Shown in pieces: positions 57,890 through 64,000 of a stretch of DNA of 64,000 bases. Made by a program: the position numbers and the translations under genes. A model generated the notes under the pieces. It had not been told where the DNA came from and made no database searches. It saw only the letters and a program-made list of their open reading frames with translations. How positions within the stretch are numbered: position 1 is the first letter of the stretch; each line of letters starts with the position of its first letter. Origin of the DNA: Raineyella fluvialis (GTDB lineage: Bacteria; Actinomycetota; Actinomycetes; Propionibacteriales; Propionibacteriaceae). The stretch covers positions 1,488,001 through 1,552,000 of the forward strand of contig NZ_CP045725.1 of NCBI RefSeq assembly GCF_009646095.1, written 5' to 3'.

Positions 57890-58215
57890 ATGGGCGAGGT
57901 ACCGGACGATCTCGACCTCGCGGTCGGGGAGGAGCGAGCCATCGTCCTGCGCGGCCTGGGGACCGCGGGATACCTGTGGCGGGAGCGGGTCAGTGGCCCT
58001 GCCGGCGTGGTGGAGGTGTCCTGGAGCCGCGGCTTCGCTCCGGGGACCGAGCCGACGGCTGTCGGGGTGTCCGCCCCGAGACCGTGACGATCCGAGCCGT
58101 GGGGCCTGGCGAGGTGACTGTTGACCTCGAGCAGGTCAGACCCTGGGAGAAGGACAAGGCAGGCCTGAGGCACCACCGGATGGTCGTTCACGTCGCGCCT
58201 TCTACCCGGGCCTGA
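57890..58215 (+). CDS. Chagasin-family (I42) cysteine peptidase inhibitor, interrupted by a -1 frameshift
   Basis: ATG 57890 has AAGGGGG six bases upstream. The first part contains the first inhibitory loop as GLGTAGYLW (NPTTGY type). In the C4 run at 58074-58077 the frame shifts; adding one C gives [20 protein letters not shown], followed by the RPWEKDK loop and a stop at 58213, about 108 residues. Chagasin-type proteins block papain-family peptidases with these loops. It lies 113 bp after the small ORF and 335 bp after the peptidase gene, same strand. No signal peptide, so it may protect the producing cell's cytoplasm. Confidence 0.75.
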
Positions 58216-58282
58216 CGGGAACGAGGTCGGGGAACGGGCCCACGCCGTTCCGGGTTTAGGCGACCTGAGTCAGACTGGAATC

Positions 58283-59059
58283 GTGAGGGACCTGATTTCT
58301 CTGCCGGGCGGTCTGTCCGGGTACGTCGCGGCGCCGAGCGGCTCGGGTCCGTGGCCCGGCGTCGTGGTGATCCACGACGCCCTGGGGATGACCCAGGACC
58401 TGTGCAACCAGGCCGACTGGCTCGCCTCCGAGGGGTATCTGGCCGTGGCGCCGGACTTCTTCGCCGCCAGCGGCACGATCCGCTGCATGGTCGCGACCCT
58501 GCGGAACGTACGCAACCGCCGCGGCGGGGCGTACGACGACGTCGAGACCGTACGGTCCTGGTTGGCCGCCCGGGACGACTGCACCGGGTCGATCGGCGTG
58601 ATCGGCTTCTGCTTCGGCGGCGGACTGGCACTGATGCTGGCCCCTGACCGCGGATTCTCCGCTGTCAGCGTCAACTACGGGACCGTGCTGGCCGGCGCGT
58701 ACGACAAGGATTTCCTGGCGACCGCCTGCCCGGTGATCGGCAGCTACGGCGGGCGGGACCCGATCGTCCGCCGCGCGGCCCGCCGGCTGGAGGCGGGCCT
58801 GACGGCGGCCGGAGTGCCGAGCGACGTCAAGGAGTACCCCGAGGCCGGCCACGGTTTCCTGCACGACTACGAAGGAGCGGGTGACGGCGGTCCCGGGCTG
58901 ATCCCGACCATCGGTGACCGGACCGGCTGGTGGGGCTACCACGAGCCGTCCACGATGGACGCCCGCCAGCGGATCATCGCCTTCTTCGGCCAGCACCTGC
59001 AATCGTCCGGCGAGGTGGACGCGGGGGACGAACCGGGGCAGGCGCTCGGCGGCTCGTGA
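58283..59059 (+). CDS. Dienelactone hydrolase family protein
   Basis: 258 residues from a GTG. The DLH triad is present: Cys in [11 protein letters not shown], Asp in [12 protein letters not shown] and His in [11 protein letters not shown]-terminal [14 protein letters not shown] and [17 protein letters not shown] are typical. Catechol-derived dienelactones are the classic substrates, but most homologues have other or unknown ones. It converges on the HAD gene. Confidence 0.9.
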   Translation: MRDLISLPGGLSGYVAAPSGSGPWPGVVVIHDALGMTQDLCNQADWLASEGYLAVAPDFFAASGTIRCMVATLRNVRNRRGGAYDDVETVRSWLAARDDCTGSIGVIGFCFGGGLALMLAPDRGFSAVSVNYGTVLAGAYDKDFLATACPVIGSYGGRDPIVRRAARRLEAGLTAAGVPSDVKEYPEAGHGFLHDYEGAGDGGPGLIPTIGDRTGWWGYHEPSTMDARQRIIAFFGQHLQSSGEVDAGDEPGQALGGS

Positions 59060-59124
59060 GGCGCTGGCCGGCCTGGTGGCGAAGGGTGCGGCGCGTCGAG
59101 CGACCCGGGCCTTCAGCCGACGGG

Positions 59125-59964
59125 TCAGATGAGTCCGTGACGACGGAACGCGTGCCACACCCCGTCGTCGTTCACGCTCAAGGTGGTCTCGTCGGCGTGT
59201 GACTTCACCACGTCGTCCGCGTTGCCCATCGCGATCCCGATCCCGGTCACCTGCAGCATCTCCAGGTCGTTGTGACTGTCGCCGATGCCGATCGTACGAT
59301 CCAGCGGCATGTTGAGGGCCTCCGCGAGCTCCGTGATCGCGGCGCCCTTGTTCACACCGTGCGGGCTCACCTCTCCGCCGGCCGAACCGAGGTAGGGGAT
59401 CGTGCCGGTGATGACGTGGAAGCGGTCGCCCAGCCCGTCCCGCACGAGCGAGAAGCTGCCCGGGTGGGTGCCGAAGAAGGTGGCCTTGGCGATCCCCGTG
59501 TCGGGTGCCGGCCCTCGGTAGGCCATCCGCCGCTCGAGTTGTCGCATGTCGGCCGAGGCCACGGCGTCCCGGGCTGTGGCCATGTCGCCCTCGAACAGCG
59601 GCGCGACACGGGCGAACAGGCCGTGACTGGGGTAGACATCGGTGTAGCCCTGCATGGTGTACTCGAGGCCGCGGGTCTCGAAGAACACCTCCAACTCCTG
59701 CTTGACGTCGGCAGGCATCGAATGGGCGAAGAGAAGCTCACCGTCCCGCTCGACGAAGCCGCCGCCGGCGGAGATCACTCCGTCCACACCGATACTCGTC
59801 ACCGTCGCGGGGATTTCGCGGCGGGAACGACCGGTGCACAGGTAGATCTGGTGTCCGGCCGCGCGGGCCGTCCGGATCGCGGTGGCAGCCGAGGGCGCAA
59901 GGTTCTGGGAGTGGTCGAGGAGAGTCCCGTCGACGTCGAGGAACACCAGGCGAGGGTCGGTCAC
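59125..59964 (-). CDS. HAD superfamily hydrolase (Cof-type)
   Basis: 279 residues from a GTG. HAD motifs: I, LDVDGTLLD with nucleophile and acid Asp; II, LCTGRSRRE; III, lysine in GVNKGAAITEL; IV, GIGDSHNDLEMLQ. A Cof-type C2B cap occupies about residues 85-190. It probably dephosphorylates sugar or nucleotide phosphates in the cytoplasm. Confidence 0.9.
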   Translation of the reverse strand: MTDPRLVFLDVDGTLLDHSQNLAPSAATAIRTARAAGHQIYLCTGRSRREIPATVTSIGVDGVISAGGGFVERDGELLFAHSMPADVKQELEVFFETRGLEYTMQGYTDVYPSHGLFARVAPLFEGDMATARDAVASADMRQLERRMAYRGPAPDTGIAKATFFGTHPGSFSLVRDGLGDRFHVITGTIPYLGSAGGEVSPHGVNKGAAITELAEALNMPLDRTIGIGDSHNDLEMLQVTGIGIAMGNADDVVKSHADETTLSVNDDGVWHAFRRHGLI

Positions 59965-60061
59965 GGATCACACTGTCGCACATGGGCCCGAGAGAAGAGC
60001 CGACCCCTGACCGTAAGTGTTCGCCCGGACACACCCAGAACGTCACCCAAGTCGGCGCTGG

Positions 60062-62989
60062 ATGTCAACGGCGGAGCCTACGGTCGCTCGCGTGACAGGA
60101 CCGTCAAAGACCACACAGAAACCTCTCGACGCGAACCGACACCCTCTCCTCGGCCGTCGCCCACTCTCGACGTGGGTGACGAGCCGCAAGCCGTTCTCCA
60201 TCGCGGCCGCCAGCGTCTCGCTCGTCCTGCTCGGCGGCGGGATCGCCGCGGCCTCGACCATCCCGCTCGGCCAGCACCAGGTCGGAACCGAGTACGGCAC
60301 CGGGCAGCAGGTCTCCTCCGACCAGGTGATCAAGCCGATTGGTGACCGCCTGATGACGCCGTTCGGCAAGATCATGGGCTCGACCGTCAGCCCCGACGGC
60401 CGTTACCTCGTCGGGACCAGCACCGACCGCTCGGTCGACCTGCAGGTCTTCGACCTGACGACCTACAAGCCGGTCGCTGCGGCCGGCACCCTCTCGGCCA
60501 CCAGCTTCGCCTCCGCGGCGAGCAACGCCGGTTATCCCTCCATGGCCTACCTGAAGATCACCGACGGCTCCGTCGGCCAGGAAGGTCCGGTCTTCTCACC
60601 CGACGGCAAGTTCCTCTTCGAGCCGGTCGCCACCGGCATCATCCGCTACCCCTTCAACAGTGACGGTTCGCTCAGCGCCGGCACGAAGATCAGCATCCCG
60701 ACCGCGGGCGGCAAGCAGGCTCTGACCGCCGGGATGGCGTTCTCCCCGGACGGCTCCACCCTGTACGCCGCCGTCAACGGCCAGAACACGGTCGTCGCGA
60801 TCGACCCCGCCACGGGCGCCATCAAGCGGACGGTCGCCACCGGCATCGCCCCCCGCCAGCTCAGGTTCGTCGGATCGAAGCTCTACGTCTCCAACGAGGG
60901 CGGCCGGCAGGCTGTCGCGGGCGAGGCGACGATGGAGTCGTACGGCACGCAGGTGCCCGCCGACACCACCCTCGGCACCTCCACCAGCGGAACCCTCAGC
61001 GTGATCGACACGGCGGACACCTTGGCCCCGGTCTCGTCGATCGACGTCCAGCTGCATCCGACCGCGATGTACCTCGACGGCTCCAGCCTCTACGTGGCCA
61101 ACACCAACAGCGACAGCCTCTCGGTCGTGGACACCGCGACCAACAAGGTCGTGCAGACCATCTCGACCCAGCCGTGGGCCTCGTCCCAGGTCGGCTACGA
61201 ACCGACCGGCCTCACGATGCAGGGCGACCACCTGCTGGTCTCCCTCGGCCGGGCGAACGCCGTCGCGGTCTACCGGGTCAACAAGCAGGACCCGAAGGAC
61301 CCGGTCAGCTCCATCGGCCTCCTGCCCACGGACTACTTCCCGGTCGGGGTCGCAACGGTGAACGGCCAGATCGTCGTCACCAACACCCGCGGCATCGACG
61401 CGCGCGGCCCGCAGCTGAGCTACAACCAGGGGCCCGGCACCACGGTGGCGACCGGCCATGGCACGCACTCCACCACGGCGTCGCTGACGAAGTTCACCCT
61501 GCCGGGTGACGACCAGATCCACCAGTACACCGAGACGGTCTTCGAGCAGAACGGCTGGGACGGTGCCTCCGTCAAGCAGGCGACGGCCGCCGACGCCGCC
61601 AAGATTCCGGCGGTGGCCGTGCCGAAGCGGATCGGGGACCCGTCGACGATCAAGCACGTCTTCCTGATCGTCAAGGAGAACCGTACGTACGACCAGGTCT
61701 ACGGCGACATGAAGCAGGGCAACGGCGATGCCTCGCTCGCCCAGTTCGGCGCGAAGGTCACGCCCAACCAGCACGCGCTGGCCAGCCAGTTCGGTCTGTA
61801 CGACAACACGTACGACATCGGCACCAACTCGGCCGAGGGTCACAACTGGATGATGCAGGGCGACGACCCGGCGTACACCGAGACCAGCGCCGGTGAGTAC
61901 AAGCGGTCGTACGACACCGAGACGGATGTCCTGGGCCACCAGCGTTCCGGCTTCCTCTGGACCTCGGTCCAGGCCGCGGGCAAGACCGCCCGGAACTACG
62001 GGGAGTTCGACTCCACCGAGGGCAAGCCGGCGGGTGCGACCTGGCAGAACTACTACTGCGCGGCCACGAGCACCATGGCCGGGGGCGACCCGGCGCAGCT
62101 CTTCACGCCGTCGCTCCAGATGCACGCCGGCTCGGCCATCCCGTCGCTCGACGCGATCACGGACCCGAACGCGGCACCGTTCGACACCGCCGTGCCGGAC
62201 ATCTACCGCTACGCGACCTGGAAGCAGGACTTCGAGAAGAACGGCCCGAAGAACTTCCAGATGATGTGGCTGTCCAGTGACCACACCGGCGGCACCGCCG
62301 ACCCGGAGGCGCAGGTCGCCGACAACGACCTCGCCGTGGGCAAGATCGTCGACGAGATCTCGCACTCGCCGTACTGGCAGGACTCCGCGATCTTCATCGC
62401 CGAGGACGACAGCCAGAACGGTGCCGACCACATCGACGGCCACCGCGCCCCGGTCCAGGTGATCAGCCCGTACGCCGTCCACGGGAAGACCGTCAGCACG
62501 TTCTACTCCCAGATCAGCATGGTCCGTACGATCGAGCAGATCCTCGGCGCCCAGCCGCTGAACCAGAAGGTCGCGGCGGCCACCCCGATGTTCGATGCCT
62601 TCACCAACAAGGCTGACATGACGCCGTTCTCGGCGGTGCCGAACCAGGTGCCGCTGACCGAGGGCGTCAAGACCGCGCCTGCCTGCGGCTTGGACACGTT
62701 GGGCCAGTCCGGCGCCGCGGCTGCTGCGGTGAACGCCGCAGCCGCCAAGGCCGTGGCTGTCCCCGCCTCGATGCGGGACACCGCCCAGGAGTGGGAGAAC
62801 TGGTCGGAGCAGCAGCACCTGACCGGCAACGGCGCGAAGGAGGACTTCGCGAACCCCTACCTGTTCAACCGCTGGACCTGGTACCAGGCCCATGACTGGC
62901 AGACCCCGTACCCGGGTGACGCCAAGATCTACGGCCCCGACCACGTGCCGGGCATCCCCGCGGGCTCGACCGACCACCAGGACGACTGA
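60062..62989 (+). CDS. YncE/YVTN beta-propeller plus phosphoesterase-domain protein, exported or membrane-anchored
   Basis: About 975 residues from ATG 60062; GTG 60017 is an alternative and neither has a strong ribosome binding site. A hydrophobic segment (SIAAASVSLVLLGGGIAAAS) follows about 40 basic residues. Residues about 100-470 form a YncE-type propeller (LYAAVNGQNTVVAIDPATGA, SLYVANTNSDSLSVVDTATN). From about 530 a phosphoesterase (PF04185-like) domain starts KHVFLIVKENRTYDQVYGDM and includes AEGHNWMMQGDDPAY and IFIAEDDSQNGADH, with candidate metal ligands. Probably acts outside the membrane on a phosphoester. It is related to but much larger than the phosphoesterase at 39-40 kb. Confidence 0.85.
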   Translation: MSTAEPTVARVTGPSKTTQKPLDANRHPLLGRRPLSTWVTSRKPFSIAAASVSLVLLGGGIAAASTIPLGQHQVGTEYGTGQQVSSDQVIKPIGDRLMTPFGKIMGSTVSPDGRYLVGTSTDRSVDLQVFDLTTYKPVAAAGTLSATSFASAASNAGYPSMAYLKITDGSVGQEGPVFSPDGKFLFEPVATGIIRYPFNSDGSLSAGTKISIPTAGGKQALTAGMAFSPDGSTLYAAVNGQNTVVAIDPATGAIKRTVATGIAPRQLRFVGSKLYVSNEGGRQAVAGEATMESYGTQVPADTTLGTSTSGTLSVIDTADTLAPVSSIDVQLHPTAMYLDGSSLYVANTNSDSLSVVDTATNKVVQTISTQPWASSQVGYEPTGLTMQGDHLLVSLGRANAVAVYRVNKQDPKDPVSSIGLLPTDYFPVGVATVNGQIVVTNTRGIDARGPQLSYNQGPGTTVATGHGTHSTTASLTKFTLPGDDQIHQYTETVFEQNGWDGASVKQATAADAAKIPAVAVPKRIGDPSTIKHVFLIVKENRTYDQVYGDMKQGNGDASLAQFGAKVTPNQHALASQFGLYDNTYDIGTNSAEGHNWMMQGDDPAYTETSAGEYKRSYDTETDVLGHQRSGFLWTSVQAAGKTARNYGEFDSTEGKPAGATWQNYYCAATSTMAGGDPAQLFTPSLQMHAGSAIPSLDAITDPNAAPFDTAVPDIYRYATWKQDFEKNGPKNFQMMWLSSDHTGGTADPEAQVADNDLAVGKIVDEISHSPYWQDSAIFIAEDDSQNGADHIDGHRAPVQVISPYAVHGKTVSTFYSQISMVRTIEQILGAQPLNQKVAAATPMFDAFTNKADMTPFSAVPNQVPLTEGVKTAPACGLDTLGQSGAAAAAVNAAAAKAVAVPASMRDTAQEWENWSEQQHLTGNGAKEDFANPYLFNRWTWYQAHDWQTPYPGDAKIYGPDHVPGIPAGSTDHQDD

Positions 62990-63120
62990 GTCCCGACCGT
63001 CGCCCTTAGTTGCTGAATGCCCAGGCGCCGGGCTCGACGGAGACCCGTCGGGCCCGGCGTCTGGTGATTGGTGGCGTGCCTTCTGGTCATGCACTGTGCG
63101 GCGCCTGTCAGGATTGCCGC

Positions 63121-64000
63121 ATGCCGGCGAAGGAGATACAGGGGGGCGACGTCATCGGCGCGCAGGTCCGTCGCGCGGTCGTAGGGTCGATATCGCTTGC
63201 CGTCGTGTTCACCCTGTGGGTGGTTCTCAGCAAGGAATCTCGAACGGTCGAGGCACAACTGCCCTGGCAGGACGATCCTTTCGACATCCTCACGTCCTTC
63301 GACTTCGTTCTTCCGCCTGTGGTGGTCGCGGTCATCGTCACCCGATCGGTGGTGCTTTCCTCACCGGGGCCGACGCCGATCCGGCGCGCGCTGGAACTGC
63401 TCCGGGCTTGTGCGGTCCTGATGGCGCTCTGCGGCGTGACGGAACTCAGTTACTGGGTCGCTGTGCTGCTGGGACTTCACCGTTCCGAGTGGGATACATC
63501 GACGGGGTGGGCGATCGGTGGTCTTTCCGTCCTGAGTGTGGCGACGGTCGGCGCCGGAATGTGGTTGGCGCGAGCCACAGGAGCGATCAGGAAGTCCGGG
63601 CAACCCTCCCCGCATCCTGACTGGCTTGACGACGCCGTTGCCGCGGCGGTGATCGTCGCCGGGGTCAGTGGCCCGCTGCGCAACCCCGCCCAGCACTTCG
63701 TCGTCTGGGTCGACCAGCACGTCGTCGCCCTCATCCGTCGTCGACCGGCACTGGCAGGCCTGGCGCTGGCAACTGTGTTGTCGCTGCCCTTCGTGATCGT
63801 GAAGTGGCGCGTGGAGCATTACCCGGCGGTGCTCCTGGTCCTCTCGTTCCTCTTGCCGGTCGAGGCGATCTGCGCAGCTCTGTGGGTGGCCGGAAGGATC
63901 ATCAGCATCCCTGCGTCAGCCCGACGGCAACACCCGCTGGGGTCGACCGTGGCGGTCGGTGGATGCCTTGGGGGAGTGGCAGTCTTCGCCTTCCACGATG
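63121..64000 (+). CDS. Polytopic membrane protein of unknown function, 3' end outside window
   Basis: Open from ATG 63121 (AGGA seven bases upstream) to the right window edge, at least 293 residues. It begins MPAKEIQGGDVIGAQVRRAV and has about seven hydrophobic segments, for example GSISLAVVFTLWVVL, FVLPPVVVAVIVTRSVV, LSVATVGAGMWLA and VLLVLSFLLPVEAICAAL. No conserved motif is recognised. Its codon use is slightly less G/C-biased than its neighbours. Confidence 0.65.
   Translation, partial: MPAKEIQGGDVIGAQVRRAVVGSISLAVVFTLWVVLSKESRTVEAQLPWQDDPFDILTSFDFVLPPVVVAVIVTRSVVLSSPGPTPIRRALELLRACAVLMALCGVTELSYWVAVLLGLHRSEWDTSTGWAIGGLSVLSVATVGAGMWLARATGAIRKSGQPSPHPDWLDDAVAAAVIVAGVSGPLRNPAQHFVVWVDQHVVALIRRRPALAGLALATVLSLPFVIVKWRVEHYPAVLLVLSFLLPVEAICAALWVAGRIISIPASARRQHPLGSTVAVGGCLGGVAVFAFHD

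Noticed and set aside
60596-63094. 832-codon open frame on the minus strand opposite the YncE/phosphoesterase gene
   Set aside because: Antisense shadow, compositionally monotonous, without motifs or a ribosome binding site; the plus-strand protein is clear.

Overview
This window is high-G+C actinobacterial DNA. Nearly every gene ends its codons in G or C, many starts are GTG with purine-rich ribosome binding sites, and coupled genes overlap as ATGA or GTGA. Gene content points to a facultatively anaerobic, carbohydrate-using actinobacterium, with Propionibacteriaceae my best guess: single-chain pyruvate:ferredoxin oxidoreductase, an AmmeMemoRadiSam trio, split GlcNAc PTS subunits and ROK regulators. 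That placement is inference from gene content and composition. I saw no rRNA, tRNA, CRISPR array, transposase or phage gene.

Layout. 1-5.35 kb: glycoside catabolism (end of a GPH-type sugar symporter, a ROK regulator, a C-glycoside-deglycosidase-like alpha subunit, its beta subunit, and a second beta-alpha pair fused in one gene carrying a frameshift). 5.6-10.6 kb: a 14-helix MFS exporter, a TauD-type dioxygenase diverging from a second ROK protein, and a DHODH-like protein coupled to nifJ (10.6-14.4 kb). 15-18.3 kb: a TrxC-like thioredoxin and the Memo / AMMECR1 / radical SAM operon. 18.4-21.8 kb: ilvD and a Rieske-glutamate synthase fusion. 21.9-27.0 kb: a complete GlcNAc locus (EIIA, EIIB, a divergent GntR regulator, EIIC, nagB, nagA). 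27.1-32.0 kb: a TRIC channel, secreted or membrane-anchored hydrolase and lipoprotein genes, and a DHFR-like protein. 32.2-47.8 kb: metal(loid) resistance (merA; arsR / acr3-arsC; arsA, a thioredoxin-like protein, an ArsP-type permease, two arsR genes and arsM), interspersed with a secreted sialidase-like protein, a phosphoesterase and VOC proteins. 47.9-51.2 kb: an HtrA-like protease and a NERD-helicase. 51.3-55.0 kb: a split DUF1254/DUF1214 pair, a methyltransferase, an IolG-like dehydrogenase and a hydrolase. 55.6-58.2 kb: a papain-family peptidase carrying a seven-blade PLL-type propeller, a small coupled ORF, and a chagasin-family inhibitor. 58.3-64 kb: a dienelactone hydrolase, a HAD phosphatase, a large YncE/phosphoesterase protein and a membrane protein cut by the window end.

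The most interesting observations are: (a) the papain-propeller peptidase beside a chagasin-type inhibitor, in a lower-G+C stretch lacking the hexamer CGTACG that is otherwise strongly enriched; (b) the duplicated deglycosidase with a beta-linker-alpha fusion; (c) a six-copy intergenic palindrome CATAGG-N5-CCTATG, two pairs of which bound small composite elements; (d) two related hairpins flanking a lipoprotein gene; and (e) four genes each broken by the same kind of event, one missing base, three of them in G or C runs. The last pattern suggests sequence errors rather than four real pseudogenes.
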